64,000 nucleotides of DNA from Pelomonas sp. Root1444 (GCF_001426885.1 NZ_LMFP01000003.1:1175701-1239700), one strand, 5' to 3'; counted from the first letter of the stretch, positions 47,941-59,039 are shown. A program made the numbers and translations. The notes: generated by a model from the sequence alone, not told the origin.

Positions 47941-48789
47941 TCATCCGTGCCCGAAACGCACCTGGTTGGGCTGCTTGGCAGGCTGCAGCTGGAAGGCCTG
48001 CGGGTGCTTGCGGAACAGCTTGGTGGAGGCCGCCGTCTTGGGCAGCAGGCCGGCTTCCTTCAGCGCCTTGGCGGCCGCGCCGAGGTCGTGCCACTGGCCG
48101 TCGGCCAGCTTGGGCAGCAGCGCCAGGATGGCGTTGATCTCCCGTGCCGCGGCGACGTTGGCGTCGACGGGCGCGGGCGCGGCGGCCGGCTTGGGCGCGG
48201 GGGCGGCGGCCTTGGGGGCGGGGGCCGCCACCGGCTTGGGTGCGGGCGCGGGCGCCGGCTTGGCTTCGACTGCCGCGGCCTTGGGCGGCGGCGCGGCCTT
48301 CTTGGCAGCGGGGCGGCGCGCCGCGGCCTTGCGCGCGGGTTCGCGCTTGACGGCGGACTTGCCGCTGTCATGCGCCAGTTCGTTGAACTGGTCGTAGATG
48401 GCGATGACGCCGTCGCCGGTCTTGCCGTACTGGCCGAAGCCACGCAGCCAGGCGCCTTTCTCGCGCAGCCGCAGCACCAGCGGCGCGAAGTCGCTGTCGG
48501 ACGAGACCAGCACGATGACGTCGGGCTTTTCGGTGATGGCCAGGTCCATCGCGTCGACGGCCATGGCGATGTCGGTCGAGTTCTTGCCGATGGCCAGGTT
48601 GACGATGGCGCGCAGGCCCAGGCGCTTCAGGAAGGCCTGGTGGGTCTGGGCCTGCTCGGCATTGCAGTAGGCGCGGCGGATGTGGACGGCCTCGTAGTCC
48701 TTGAAGGCCATTTGCAGGGCTTGTTCGATGACGTCGGTGGCGACGTTGTCGAAGTCGACGAGAAAGGCCACCTTCTTGAGTGCGTTCAT
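47941..48789 (-). CDS. NYN-domain putative RNase with C-terminal helix-turn-helix/LOTUS-like domain
   Basis: 282 residues. The NYN (PIN-like) domain has acidic active-site candidates Asp12 and Asp14 (FLVDFDNV), Asp73 and Asp79 ([13 protein letters not shown]), and Asp98 and Asp100 (SSDSDF), as in LabA/MARF1-type proteins. A long Lys/Ala/Pro linker (about 148-208) precedes a small C-terminal domain (about 212-282) that looks like OST-HTH/LOTUS, an RNA-binding fold. Together these imply RNA processing. The ATG overlaps the pyrC stop (ATGA). Confidence 0.83.
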   Translation of the reverse strand: MNALKKVAFLVDFDNVATDVIEQALQMAFKDYEAVHIRRAYCNAEQAQTHQAFLKRLGLRAIVNLAIGKNSTDIAMAVDAMDLAITEKPDVIVLVSSDSDFAPLVLRLREKGAWLRGFGQYGKTGDGVIAIYDQFNELAHDSGKSAVKREPARKAAARRPAAKKAAPPPKAAAVEAKPAPAPAPKPVAAPAPKAAAPAPKPAAAPAPVDANVAAAREINAILALLPKLADGQWHDLGAAAKALKEAGLLPKTAASTKLFRKHPQAFQLQPAKQPNQVRFGHG

Positions 48790-49820
48790 GCGATCAGTTT
48801 CCAGTTCAGCGTTTCGCCACCGCGCAGCGGCTTGAGTTGGGCTTCGCCGAAGGGCACGGCGCTGGGCAGCGTCCACGGCTCGCGCTGGAGCGTGACGGTG
48901 CCGGTGTTGCGCGGCAGGCCGTAGAAGTCGGGGCCGTGGTGGCCGGCGAAGGCGTCGAGCTTGTCCAGCGCGCCGATGCCCTCGAAGGCTTCGGCGTACA
49001 GCTCCAGCGCGGACACGGCCGTGAAGCAGCCGGCGCCGCAGACGGAGTTTTCCTTGAGCTGCGCGGCATGCGGCGCACTGTCGGTGCCGAGGAAGAACTT
49101 GGCCGAGCCGGAGGCCGCGGCCTTCAGCAGCGCCTGGCGGTGCTCCTCGCGCTTGAGCACGGGCAGGCAGTAGTAGTGCGGGCGCAGGCCGCCGGTGAAG
49201 ATGGCGTTGCGGTTGTAGAGCAGGTGCTGCGGCGTGATGGTGGCGGCCGTGAAGCGGTCGCTGTCCATCACGTACTGCGCGGCTTCCTTGGTCGTGATGT
49301 GCTCGAAGACGACCTTCAGCTCGGGCATGGCCGCGCGCAGCGGGCGCATCACGCGCTCGACGAACACCGCCTCGCGGTCGAAGACGTCGATGTCGCCGTC
49401 CGTCACTTCGCCGTGCACCAGCAGCAGCAGGCCTTCGCGCTGCATCGCCTCCAGCGCCTTGTAGGTCTTGCGGATGTCGGTCACGCCGGCATCGCTGTTG
49501 GTGGTGGCCCCGGCCGGATAGAGCTTCAGCGCCACGACGCCAGCGTCCTTGGCGCGCCGGATCTCGTCGACCGGCGTGTTGTCGGTCAGGTACAGCGTCA
49601 TCAGCGGCTGGAAGTCCGCGCCCTCCGGCAGGGCGGCGAGGATGCGCCCGCGGTAGGCCACCGCCTGGGCGGCCGTGGTGACCGGCGGGCGCAGGTTGGG
49701 CATCACGATGGCGCGCGCGAACTGGCGGGCCGTGTAGGGCAGGACGCTGGCCAGCGCCGCTTCGTCGCGCAGGTGCAGGTGCCAGTCGTCGGGGCGGGTG
49801 AGGATCAGGGTGTCGGTCAT
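48786..49820 (-). CDS. pyrC: Dihydroorotase (class II)
   Basis: 344 residues, the E. coli-type length. Zinc ligands and active-site segments: DDWHLHLRD (HxH), [16 protein letters not shown] with the carboxylated lysine, [16 protein letters not shown], and FLGTDSAPH with the catalytic aspartate. It cyclises carbamoyl-aspartate in pyrimidine synthesis. It is divergent from the DUF4394 gene and coupled to the NYN gene downstream. Confidence 0.97.
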   Translation of the reverse strand: MTDTLILTRPDDWHLHLRDEAALASVLPYTARQFARAIVMPNLRPPVTTAAQAVAYRGRILAALPEGADFQPLMTLYLTDNTPVDEIRRAKDAGVVALKLYPAGATTNSDAGVTDIRKTYKALEAMQREGLLLLVHGEVTDGDIDVFDREAVFVERVMRPLRAAMPELKVVFEHITTKEAAQYVMDSDRFTAATITPQHLLYNRNAIFTGGLRPHYYCLPVLKREEHRQALLKAAASGSAKFFLGTDSAPHAAQLKENSVCGAGCFTAVSALELYAEAFEGIGALDKLDAFAGHHGPDFYGLPRNTGTVTLQREPWTLPSAVPFGEAQLKPLRGGETLNWKLIA

Positions 49821-49933
49821 GAGGGCGGATTGTCGTCGGCCAGCCCATCGCCTCGGGCGCTTGTTGGGGTGAGGCCTGCATCCAGGCGCGGAGGTGGCGC
49901 GTATAAACCGACCGCCCCACTCCTGGAGATGCC

Positions 49934-50806
49934 ATGACCCGCCACGCCCCTGCCCTGGCTGCCACCGCCCTGCTGCTCGCCGCCTGCGCCACCCAGCCCA
50001 TGGAGCCACTGGGCCCACCGGCCAAGGAGACGGTCTACGTGGTGACGGCGGCCAACCAGCTGGTCCAGTTCAACGCCGGCCAGCCGCAGAAGACGCTGTC
50101 GAGCAAGGCGCTGACCGGCCTGGCCGCGGGCGACACGCTGCTGGGCATCGACTACCGCGTGGCCAAGGGCCAGCTGTACGGGCTGGGCGCGAGCGGCCAG
50201 CTCTACCGCATCGACACCCGCACCGGCGCCGCCAGCACCATCGGCACACCCAGCGCGCTCCCCAAGGAAGGCGCGACCGAATGGGGCTTTGACTTCAACC
50301 CGACGGTGGACCGCATCCGCGTCGTCAACGATGCCGGCGCCAACCTGCGCCTGCACCCCGACACCGGCGCCCCCGTCGACGGCAACGCGAGCGAGCCGGG
50401 CGTGCAGCTGGACGGCCGCCTGGCCTATGACGCAGCCGACCCCAACGCCGGCAAGACGCTGGCGGTCGTCGCGGCCGGCTACACCTACAACAAGGACAAC
50501 AACAGGATCACCACCAACTACGCGCTGGACGGCCGCCAGGGCGTGCTGGTGCACCAGGGCACGAAGGAAGGCGTGCAGCCCGCGGTGTCGCCCAACACCG
50601 GCAAGCTCTACACCGTCGGCTCGCTCGGCGTCGGCCCGTTCGACAAGGCGACGCTGGACATCTCGGACGTGTCCAATGCGGCCTACGCGGCGATCACCAC
50701 GGGCGGCAGGTCGGCCTGGTATCGCATCGACCTGACGACGGGCAAGGCGACGCGCATCGGCACCGTGGCCGGCGGCCCGGTCGTCGGCGCGGCCATCGAG
50801 CCCTGA
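49934..50806 (+). CDS. DUF4394 lipoprotein
   Basis: 290 residues. A lipoprotein signal ends LLLAACATQ (lipobox LAAC). The body is a repeated beta-propeller-like DUF4394 domain: [56 protein letters not shown] and YKLY-type strands. The function is unknown; it is probably held at the outer membrane. GGAG lies 7 bp before the ATG. It ends at a bidirectional terminator shared with gltL. Confidence 0.85.
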   Translation: MTRHAPALAATALLLAACATQPMEPLGPPAKETVYVVTAANQLVQFNAGQPQKTLSSKALTGLAAGDTLLGIDYRVAKGQLYGLGASGQLYRIDTRTGAASTIGTPSALPKEGATEWGFDFNPTVDRIRVVNDAGANLRLHPDTGAPVDGNASEPGVQLDGRLAYDAADPNAGKTLAVVAAGYTYNKDNNRITTNYALDGRQGVLVHQGTKEGVQPAVSPNTGKLYTVGSLGVGPFDKATLDISDVSNAAYAAITTGGRSAWYRIDLTTGKATRIGTVAGGPVVGAAIEP

Positions 50807-50818
50807 ACGGCGCGACAC

Positions 50819-50853
50819 AAGCAAAACGCCCGCCGATGGGCGGGCGTTTGCTT
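50819..50853. terminator. Bidirectional terminator between DUF4394 gene and gltL
   Basis: AACGCCCGCC, a 3-base loop, GGCGGGCGTT, flanked by A-rich and T-rich arms (AAGCAAA / TTTGCTT). It serves both converging genes. Confidence 0.9.
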
Positions 50854-50866
50854 GCTGCGGCAGGAA

Positions 50867-51601
50867 TCAGTGCTGCAGGATCTTGGCCAGGAAGTCCTTG
50901 GCACGCGGCGAACGCTCTTCGGGTTTCTGGAAGAAGTCGGCGCTGCTGCAGTCCTCGATGATCTTGCCCGCGTCCATGAAGATGACGCGGTTGCTGACCT
51001 TCTTGGCGAAGCCCATCTCGTGGGTCACGCACATCATGGTCATGCCCTCGTTGGCCAGCTGCACCATCACGTCCAGCACCTCGCCGACCATCTCCGGGTC
51101 CAGCGCCGAAGTGGGCTCGTCGAACAGCATCACGATGGGGTCCATCGACAGCGCCCGCGCGATGGCGACGCGCTGCTGCTGGCCGCCGGAGAGCTGGCCG
51201 GGGAACTTGTCCTTGTGCGCCGACAGGCCGACGCGCTCCAGCATCTTCAGGCCGCGCGTCTTGGCGTCCGCCTGCGAGCGACCCAGCACCTTGATCTGCG
51301 CGATGGTCAGGTTCTCGGTCACCGACAGGTGCGGGAACAGCTCGAAATGCTGGAACACCATGCCGACGCGCGCACGCAGCTTGGGCAGGTCGGTCTTGGG
51401 ATTGGCGATGGAGATGCCGTCCACGACGATGTCGCCCTTCTGGAAAGGCTCCAACGCGTTGACGGTCTTGATCAGCGTCGACTTGCCGGAGCCCGACGGG
51501 CCGCAGACGACGACGACCTCGCCCTTCTGGATGGACGTCGTGCAGTCGGTCAGCACCTGGAAGCTGCCGTACCACTTGGAAACGTTCTTGATGTCGATCA
51601 T
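50867..51601 (-). CDS. gltL: Glutamate/aspartate ABC transporter ATP-binding protein
   Basis: 244 residues. Walker [11 protein letters not shown]-loop [11 protein letters not shown], signature [15 protein letters not shown], Walker [14 protein letters not shown]-loop VTHEMGF. It is the polar amino acid (PAAT) type importer ATPase. It is the last gene of gltI-J-K-L, 12 bp after gltK. Confidence 0.96.
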   Translation of the reverse strand: MIDIKNVSKWYGSFQVLTDCTTSIQKGEVVVVCGPSGSGKSTLIKTVNALEPFQKGDIVVDGISIANPKTDLPKLRARVGMVFQHFELFPHLSVTENLTIAQIKVLGRSQADAKTRGLKMLERVGLSAHKDKFPGQLSGGQQQRVAIARALSMDPIVMLFDEPTSALDPEMVGEVLDVMVQLANEGMTMMCVTHEMGFAKKVSNRVIFMDAGKIIEDCSSADFFQKPEERSPRAKDFLAKILQH

Positions 51602-51613
51602 GGCGGACTCTTG

Positions 51614-52282
51614 TTATCGAATGATCTGGATCTTGGCCTGCAGGCGGCGCACCGTCATGGACAGGCCGAAGCAGATGACGAAGTAGACGACCGCGGCGAC
51701 GAGGTAGGTCTCGACCGGGCGGTTGAAGTTCTTGCCGGCGACCTCGAAGCCCTTGAGCATGTCATAGGCGCCGATGGCGTAGACCAGCGAGGTGTCCTGG
51801 AACAGGATGATGGTCTGCGTCAGCAGCACCGGCAGCATGTTGCGGAAGGCCTGCGGCAGCACGACGAGCTGCATGGTCTGCCGGTAGGTCATGCCGACCG
51901 CGTAGCCGGCATACACCTGGCCCTTGGCCACGCTCTGGATGCCCGCGCGCATGATCTCGGAGTAGTAGGCGGCCTCGAACAGCGTGAACGTGATGATGGC
52001 CGACACCTCGGCGCCCATGGGCCTGCCGGTCATCAGCGGGATGAGCAGGAAGAACCACAGGATGACCATCACCAGCGGGATGGAGCGCAGCGTGTTCACG
52101 TAGGCCGCGGCGGGCATCACCAGCCACGGCTTGCCGGACAGGCGCATCAGCGCCAGGAGCGTGCCGATCAGGATGCCGCCGATCATCGCGACCAGCGTCA
52201 GCTGGAGCGAGAAGAAGAAGCCCTTGGCGACGAAGCTGGAGATGACCCCCCAGTTCAGGAAGGCAAAGTCAAGGTTCAGCAT
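51614..52282 (-). CDS. gltK: Glutamate/aspartate ABC transporter permease GltK
   Basis: 222 residues from the ATG at 52282, whose A is the last base of the gltJ stop (TGATG). The HisM-type fold has about five helices; the EAA loop is EIMRAGIQSVAKGQVYAGYAVG, cited as EIMRAGIQSV and GQVYAGYAVG. FRNMLPVLLTQTI follows. It pairs with GltJ in the membrane. Confidence 0.95.
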   Translation of the reverse strand: MLNLDFAFLNWGVISSFVAKGFFFSLQLTLVAMIGGILIGTLLALMRLSGKPWLVMPAAAYVNTLRSIPLVMVILWFFLLIPLMTGRPMGAEVSAIITFTLFEAAYYSEIMRAGIQSVAKGQVYAGYAVGMTYRQTMQLVVLPQAFRNMLPVLLTQTIILFQDTSLVYAIGAYDMLKGFEVAGKNFNRPVETYLVAAVVYFVICFGLSMTVRRLQAKIQIIR

Positions 52283-53019
52283 CACTTGCCCCCCACCATG
52301 CCGGGCACGCGCACCCGGTTCTCGATGACGAGCGCTATCCGGTTGATCGCAAAGGCGGAGATGAAATACAGGCCCGTGACGGCAAGATAGATCTCGACGT
52401 TGCGCGAGGTTTCCTCACCGGCCTGGATGGAGAACATCGTCAGTTCGGCAATGCTGACTGCGAACGCCACCGACGAGTTCTTGATGATGTTCATGCTCTC
52501 GCTGGTCAGCGGCGGGATGACGATGCGGAAGGCCATCGGCAGCAGCACGTAGCGGTAGGTCTGCGGCAGCGTGAAGCCCATCGCCAGGCCGGCATAGCGC
52601 TGGCCCTTGGGCAGGCTCTGGATGCCGGCCTTGACCTGCTCCGCGATCCGCGCCGACGTGAAGAAGCCGAGCGCGAACACCACCAGCATGAAGGGCGGCA
52701 CCACCCGCAGGCTGGTGAACAGCGACGGCAGCACGTGATACCAAAGAAAGAGCTGCACCAGCAGCGGGATGTTGCGGAACAGCTCCGTCCACGTGTTGCC
52801 CACCGCCACCAGCGTACGGCTCGGCGTGGTGCGCAGGATGCCCATCAGTGACCCGACCCCGAGCGCCAGCACCAGGGCCAGCAATGCGACGCTCAAAGTC
52901 CAGCCCCAGGCGGACAGCATCCATTGCAAATATGTGATGTCGCCGCCGCTGCCGAAGCAGCTGGCTATCACTTCACCATCGAGGGTGTTCTTGCAGAACA
53001 CCTGCCAATCCCAACTCAT
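52282..53019 (-). CDS. gltJ: Glutamate/aspartate ABC transporter permease GltJ
   Basis: 245 residues starting MSWDWQVFCKN, with AGGAGAGG directly upstream. The N-terminal periplasmic loop (about 10-25) is followed by the permease core with RNIPLLVQLFLWYHVLP and the EAA loop EQVKAGIQSLPKGQRYAGLA. It forms the channel with GltK. Its start lies 76 bp after gltI, across a strong hairpin. Confidence 0.95.
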   Translation of the reverse strand: MSWDWQVFCKNTLDGEVIASCFGSGGDITYLQWMLSAWGWTLSVALLALVLALGVGSLMGILRTTPSRTLVAVGNTWTELFRNIPLLVQLFLWYHVLPSLFTSLRVVPPFMLVVFALGFFTSARIAEQVKAGIQSLPKGQRYAGLAMGFTLPQTYRYVLLPMAFRIVIPPLTSESMNIIKNSSVAFAVSIAELTMFSIQAGEETSRNVEIYLAVTGLYFISAFAINRIALVIENRVRVPGMVGGK

Positions 53020-53043
53020 CGCCTCTCCTTCGACCCTTCTAGA

Positions 53044-53072
53044 ACAAAGCGGGTGCACCGCACCCGCTTTGT
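53044..53072 (-). other. Intercistronic stem-loop gltI-gltJ
   Basis: Perfect 13-bp stem ACAAAGCGGGTGC / GCACCCGCTTTGT with a 3-base loop, between gltI (upstream) and gltJ. No U-run follows on the minus strand. Such hairpins behind binding-protein genes stabilise the upstream message or attenuate, giving more binding protein than membrane subunits. Confidence 0.75.
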
Positions 53073-53095
53073 GTTAGCTCAAACCGTGCCTGTCA

Positions 53096-53986
53096 TCACT
53101 TCTTGACGGCGTACTCTTCCATCGGTTTGTCGTTCGGGTTGGCCCAGGCGTCCTTGGTCGCCGGCGAAAGCGGCAGGCCGATCTTGGTGTTGGTCGGCGG
53201 GATGGGCTGCAGGAACCACTTGTCGTAGATCTTGGCCAGCTCGCCCGACTTCATCATGCCCTTGATGCTGTCGTCCACGGCCTTCTTGAAGGCGGGGTCG
53301 TCCTTGCGCATCATGATGGCGATCGGCTCGACGGACAGCACGTCGCCGACGATCTTGAAGTCGGCCGGGTTCTTGGACGTCGCGATGTTCTTGGCCAGGA
53401 TGGAGCCGTCCATCACGAAGGCATCGGCGCGGCCGGAATCCAGCAGCAGGAAGCTGTCGGCGTGGTCCTTGCCGTAGACCTCCTTGAAGTCGACGCCCGC
53501 GGCGCGCTCGTGCTTGCGCAGGGTCTGCACCGAAGTCGTGCCCGTCGTCGTCGCGATCGTCTTGCCGTTGAGCTGATTGATGGCGTTGATGCCCGAATTC
53601 GCCTTCACGGCGATGCGCACTTCCTCGACATAGGTCGTCACGGCGAAGGCCACGTCCTTCTGGCGCGCGGCGTTGTTGGTCGTCGAGCCGCATTCGAGAT
53701 CGACGGTGCCATTGACGATCAGCGGAATGCGGTTGGCCGACGTGACCGGCTGGTACTTCACGTCGATCTTGCCGCCCAGCTGCTTGCGCAGGTCGGCGAC
53801 GACACGCTCGCAGACATCGATGTGGTAGCCGACGTACTTGCCATCGCCAATCGTGTAAGACAGGCCCGAGGATTCGCGCACGCCCAGCGTGATCGCACCG
53901 CTGTCCTTGATCTTCTTCAGCGTGTCCTCGGCGTGCACGGCCGTGACACCGGCCAGCAGGGCCGCGACGAGCAGAACTTTCTTCAT
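53096..53986 (-). CDS. gltI: Glutamate/aspartate periplasmic binding protein
   Basis: 296 residues. Signal peptide about 1-19 (ending AVHA). Family 3 solute-binding blocks: ITLGVRESSGLSYTIGDGKYVGYHID (parts GVRESSGLSY and KYVGYHIDVC), LECGSTTNNAARQKDVAF and DAFVMDGSILA. It captures glutamate or aspartate for GltJKL. First gene of the operon; the LysR gene lies 109 bp upstream on the same strand. Confidence 0.95.
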   Translation of the reverse strand: MKKVLLVAALLAGVTAVHAEDTLKKIKDSGAITLGVRESSGLSYTIGDGKYVGYHIDVCERVVADLRKQLGGKIDVKYQPVTSANRIPLIVNGTVDLECGSTTNNAARQKDVAFAVTTYVEEVRIAVKANSGINAINQLNGKTIATTTGTTSVQTLRKHERAAGVDFKEVYGKDHADSFLLLDSGRADAFVMDGSILAKNIATSKNPADFKIVGDVLSVEPIAIMMRKDDPAFKKAVDDSIKGMMKSGELAKIYDKWFLQPIPPTNTKIGLPLSPATKDAWANPNDKPMEEYAVKK

Positions 53987-54095
53987 GGAGACTCCAACAA
54001 CAAGGAAGTAGGTATCGAAAACAGGCGTGAGCAGACCACGCCGCGCCGTCAGCCCGAATACGGGTTTACGCGATTCATGCACAGCTGCGATGAGT

Positions 54096-55031
54096 TCATG
54101 CCGCGGACGCAAGATAGTCCCAGAGCGCCTGGGCCGCGGGCTTCTGGCGGCGCGACATCTCCGGCCGCTCGCGATAGATGCGCAACTCCATGCTGACGCT
54201 GAAAGTGCCCGCCGCCGCGGCGGGCACGAGGCGCCCACCGGCCAGTTCCTTCTGCACCGAGCTGGCCGGCAGGAAGGCAAATCCATGCCCCTCCAGCGCC
54301 ATCGCCTTCAGGCCTTCGGCCATGTCGGTTTCATAAATGGCGTCCAGGTTCAACGCGCAGTCCGCCTCCTTGACGATCAGCTCGACGAGGCGGCCGAGAT
54401 AGGCGCCGGCCGCATAACTGAGGAACGGGATCTTCTGGCCGGGTCGGCCCGGCAGGCGGAACAGCGGCTCGCCATGCGCGTCCGCCCTGGCGTAGGGGGA
54501 GAGCGTCTCGTGGCCCAACGACACCATCTGGTAACGCTCGGGGTCCAGCTGCAGCGGCTGGCTGGCGTGGTGGTAGACCAGCAGCAGATCGCAGTTGCCT
54601 TCGCTGAGCTGCAGCATGGCGTCATGCACGTTGGCGGCGTTGAGCCGGCACTTGATCGCTCCGAAGCCGCGCCGCAGGCCCATCAGCCAGTGCGGGAAGA
54701 AGCTGAAGGCCAGCGAATGCGGTACGGCGAACTCGATCATGTCCTGGTCCGCCGCCTGATGGCTGCGCAGCATGTTGCGCGTTGCCTGCAGGTTGCCGAG
54801 CAACTCGACCGCCTGGGCGAGCAGCGTCGCGCCGGCCGCGGTCAGCCGCGTCGGATAGGACGAGCGGTCCACCAGGTCGACCCCCGCCCAGGCCTCGAGC
54901 GCCTGGATGCGCCGTGAGAACGCCGGCTGGGTCACGTGGCGCAGCTGGGCCGAACGGGAGAAGCTGCGCGTCTCGGCCAAGCTGACGAAATCTTCAAGCC
55001 ATTTGGTTTCCACCCAAGGCAGTGTAGCCAT
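54096..55031 (-). CDS. LysR family transcriptional regulator
   Basis: 311 residues. N-terminal winged helix-turn-helix WLEDFVSLAETRSFSRSAQ and HVTQPAFSRRIQALE (about 11-47), then an effector domain. It precedes gltI in the same orientation, so it may regulate gltIJKL, although LysR genes are more often divergent. Two GCATGAA repeats 21 bp apart (54074-54080 and 54095-54101, complement TTCATGC) span its 3' end and the gltI upstream region. Confidence 0.92.
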   Translation of the reverse strand: MATLPWVETKWLEDFVSLAETRSFSRSAQLRHVTQPAFSRRIQALEAWAGVDLVDRSSYPTRLTAAGATLLAQAVELLGNLQATRNMLRSHQAADQDMIEFAVPHSLAFSFFPHWLMGLRRGFGAIKCRLNAANVHDAMLQLSEGNCDLLLVYHHASQPLQLDPERYQMVSLGHETLSPYARADAHGEPLFRLPGRPGQKIPFLSYAAGAYLGRLVELIVKEADCALNLDAIYETDMAEGLKAMALEGHGFAFLPASSVQKELAGGRLVPAAAAGTFSVSMELRIYRERPEMSRRQKPAAQALWDYLASAA

Positions 55032-55168
55032 GGCGCTTCGCCCCCCCTAAGCCCGGTATCCCGCATGGCCGTCCCCCTCAACTGAAGGGGCGCTGGCCCG
55101 CCTGGGGTGGCAGTGCTTGTTTACAGTCCTTTCACCCACCAACTCGAACAAACCGGACGGAGAACGCC

Positions 55169-55813
55169 ATGCGCGCGACAAGCAAACTTCTGGGCCTGAC
55201 CCTGGCCGCAGCGCTGCAGCCGGCCGTGGCCGGTGTCGTGGCGTTGAATTTCGAGGACGTCACCACCGTCGGCAAGCTGGGCCAATACAAGGGCGTGACG
55301 TTCACCGGTCCCGCCTGGGGCGTCACCTCCGCCCTCAACGATTGCGACGGCCTGTGGCTGTTCGCCAAGACTGGCAGCTGCGGTGCACTGCTGCTTGGCA
55401 ACCCCGGACAGGGCGCAACCCCGAACGCCCTCAGCTTCACCATCGACCTGGCTGGCGGCTTCGTCAACGAATTCGACTTCGTCTACGGCATCCGCGCCGG
55501 CTCCAACGTGACGGTCCGCGTGTTCGACGGCCTCGGCGGCACCGGCAATGCGCTGGAGACACTGGCCGGCCTGACCGGCAGCAGCTGCGACCAGCCCGGC
55601 ATCAGTTTCTGCCAGTGGCACAACGGCAGCATCAAGTTCGACGGCACGGCCCGTTCGGTCACCTTCAGCGGCGTCGACCAACGCCTGATGCTCGACGATC
55701 TGGAGTTCACGGCACCGACCGTCGGCACCCCGCTGCCTGAGCCCGGCAGCATCGCCCTGGCGTTGGGCGCCCTCGGCGCCCTCGGCTGGGCACGCAAGCG
55801 CGCGGCCCGCTGA
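55169..55813 (+). CDS. PEP-CTERM sorting-signal protein
   Basis: 214 residues. Signal peptide about 1-21, a beta-rich body with four cysteines (LNDCDGLW, GSCGALL, GSSCDQPG, FCQWHNG), and a C-terminal PEP-CTERM sorting signal: LPEPGSIALALGALG, a hydrophobic helix, then ARKRAAR. Such proteins are cleaved by an exosortase (EpsH/XrtA) and exported to the surface; none is encoded in this window. No adjacent partner explains its role. A hairpin terminator follows. Confidence 0.88.
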   Translation: MRATSKLLGLTLAAALQPAVAGVVALNFEDVTTVGKLGQYKGVTFTGPAWGVTSALNDCDGLWLFAKTGSCGALLLGNPGQGATPNALSFTIDLAGGFVNEFDFVYGIRAGSNVTVRVFDGLGGTGNALETLAGLTGSSCDQPGISFCQWHNGSIKFDGTARSVTFSGVDQRLMLDDLEFTAPTVGTPLPEPGSIALALGALGALGWARKRAAR

Positions 55814-55832
55814 GCGCCCACCGCTTCACAAG

Positions 55833-55858
55833 AACGACCGCCACGGCGGTCGTTTTTT
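55833..55858 (+). terminator. Rho-independent terminator after PEP-CTERM gene
   Basis: AACGACCGC, a 4-base loop, GCGGTCGTT, then TTTT. It isolates the PEP-CTERM gene from groES. Confidence 0.92.
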
Positions 55859-55894
55859 ATTGCCTGCGCAGCAGCGCAAAGCCCGCCGGACCCG

Positions 55895-55923
55895 CTTGAA
55901 TCGTCAAAGTCCGTCCCTATAAT
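55895..55923 (+). promoter_or_regulatory. groES promoter, sigma-70 and sigma-32 elements
   Basis: CTTGAA at 55895 and CCCTATAAT at 55915-55923 are 14 bp apart, matching the sigma-32 consensus. The same bases read as TTGAAT-16 bp-TATAAT for sigma-70. Confidence 0.8.
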
Positions 55924-55932
55924 GCCGGACTG

Positions 55933-55959
55933 CTAGCACTCGATTTGATCGAGTGCTAA
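55933..55959. promoter_or_regulatory. CIRCE operator (HrcA binding site)
   Basis: CTAGCACTC, 9 bp, GAGTGCTAA, 8 of 9 arms paired, is the CIRCE element. It lies 10 bp after the -10, so HrcA would block transcription start. Sigma-32-like promoter plus CIRCE means double heat-shock control. Confidence 0.95.
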
Positions 55960-56052
55960 CTGTATCGGGCCGGCTTCCCGGCCCCGTTTTCCAGTGCGCC
56001 GCAACTCGAGGAGCATGCGGCCGCTCCAATGCAAACTCTCAAAGGAGATTCC

Positions 56053-56343
56053 ATGAAACTGCGCCCCCTGCACGATCGCGTGATCGTTCGCCGTCTGGAA
56101 CAAGAAACCAAGACCGCCTCGGGCATCGTCATCCCCGACAACGCCGCCGAGAAGCCCGACCAGGGTGAAGTCCTGGCCGTCGGCCCGGGCAAGCGCAATG
56201 ACAAGGGCGAATTCGTGGCCCTGAACGTCGCCGTGGGCGACCGCGTGTTGTTCGGCAAGTACTCGGGCCAGACCGTCAAGGTCGATGGCGAGGAACTGCT
56301 GGTCATGCGCGAAGAGGACCTCTTCGCCGTCGTTCAAAAGTAA
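56053..56343 (+). CDS. groES: Co-chaperonin GroES
   Basis: 96 residues starting [18 protein letters not shown]. Mobile loop [20 protein letters not shown] and the roof and core blocks [20 protein letters not shown] (given as [12 protein letters not shown]) are normal. It caps GroEL. AAAGGAG lies 6 bp before the ATG at 56053; an upstream ATG at 56029 lies before this ribosome binding site and is not used. Confidence 0.98.
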   Translation: MKLRPLHDRVIVRRLEQETKTASGIVIPDNAAEKPDQGEVLAVGPGKRNDKGEFVALNVAVGDRVLFGKYSGQTVKVDGEELLVMREEDLFAVVQK

Positions 56344-56349
56344 TGACTC

Positions 56350-56417
56350 GGGGACAGTCCTTCACGCAGTGAAGCCCTGCCCCGCTGATCGCGAGTCGAC
56401 GCAAAACAAATCGACTC
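56350..56417 (+). other. Two stem-loops in the groES-groEL spacer
   Basis: Hairpin 1 (56350-56383) is GGGG-ACAG-CTTCAC around a GCA loop with two small mismatches. Hairpin 2 is GAGTCGA/TCGACTC (56393-56399 and 56411-56417). Neither is followed by a long U-run. They may set the ratio of groES to groEL messages by processing or stability. Confidence 0.6.
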
Positions 56418-56420
56418 TGA

Positions 56421-58097
<1,677 letters not shown>

Positions 58098-58132
58098 GTC
58101 CACGCCGGCGACCCACCCGTCGCTGACAAACG

Positions 58133-58163
58133 AAGGGGCTGCGCAAGCAGCCCCTTTTCTTTT
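58133..58163 (+). terminator. Terminator after groEL
   Basis: AAGGGGCTGC, GCAA loop, GCAGCCCCTT, then TTCTTTT. Confidence 0.92.
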
Positions 58164-58191
58164 GCGCGTTTGCGCAGCCCTCGTCGCCGAC

Positions 58192-59025
58192 TCAGTCGCT
58201 GGCGCGCGCCGCCGATCGCATCAACGTGTAGGTCAGTCCGATGCCGACGCTCCCGCCCGTCGTCCGTCGCACGAGTGGGCTGTCGCGGTTCTCGGCGCCG
58301 GTCACGCTATCGACGCGGCCAAAGGCGAACAGCCGCAGGTCCGGCGTCAGCTGGCGCGACACGCCGCCCTTCAGCCGCCAGGCAATCAGCCCGGCACGCG
58401 CCGCATAGGCCGGCCGGTCCGGCAGCGCCTCGTCGGGCGCGACGGTGTAGTAGGTGGACGCGAGCCGGCGGTCGCCAACCAACATGCCCACGCTCACGCC
58501 ATAGCTCCACGGATCACCCTTGGCGCGCCCCTCCAGGCCCAGCTCGGGCTCCAGGCTCATGCCGCGATGCCGGCGCAGGTCGCGCGCTTCGAACACACCA
58601 CGCAGCGGCAGCTCGAAGGTCAGACGCCCGGCGGCGTCACGGCCGTTCAGGAACCAGCGCCCCACCGGCCCGAACTCGACCAGCGTGCCCAACCGCGGCA
58701 TGCCCTCACGCGCGCGCAGCGACCTGCCGCCGGAACTCAGCGAGCCCGCGAACGACACGTCCAGCTCGAAGCCCTCGGTCTTCACTGCCCGCAGCCCAGC
58801 GCCCTCGTTGTCGGCCCGCAGCACCTTGCCGCGGTAGATCACGTAGGGCAGCACCGGCGTGCGCCGGACCTGCTCATCCGACCCCGGGTAGGCCTGCTGC
58901 GACAGGGTGCCGGCCGCGACCCCCAGCTCCCACAGCGGCAGATCGGGGCGCTTGGGCGCTTCGTCCTGCGCGGACGCGGCGGCACAGGCAAGACATGCGA
59001 AGCTGGCGGCGAAGAGGCGTTTCAT
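58192..59025 (-). CDS. MipA/OmpV family outer membrane protein
   Basis: 277 residues from the ATG at 59025 (MKRLFAASFACLAC). Signal peptide about 1-20, then repeated amphipathic beta strands (WELGVAAGTLSQQAYPGSD, VLPYVIYRGK, VGIGLTYTLMRSA at the C-terminus). The GTLSQQAYPGSD block is a MipA/OmpV hallmark. Members are small barrel proteins, some acting as scaffolds for murein enzymes. The gene converges on groEL. Confidence 0.85.
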   Translation of the reverse strand: MKRLFAASFACLACAAASAQDEAPKRPDLPLWELGVAAGTLSQQAYPGSDEQVRRTPVLPYVIYRGKVLRADNEGAGLRAVKTEGFELDVSFAGSLSSGGRSLRAREGMPRLGTLVEFGPVGRWFLNGRDAAGRLTFELPLRGVFEARDLRRHRGMSLEPELGLEGRAKGDPWSYGVSVGMLVGDRRLASTYYTVAPDEALPDRPAYAARAGLIAWRLKGGVSRQLTPDLRLFAFGRVDSVTGAENRDSPLVRRTTGGSVGIGLTYTLMRSAARASD

Positions 59026-59039
59026 GGATGAAGCGAGAG

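Noticed and set aside
47941..50025. 694-codon minus-strand frame through the NYN and pyrC genes
   Set aside because: The upstream half is a frame-shifted reading of pyrC; the real NYN start is the ATG at 48789 overlapping the pyrC stop.
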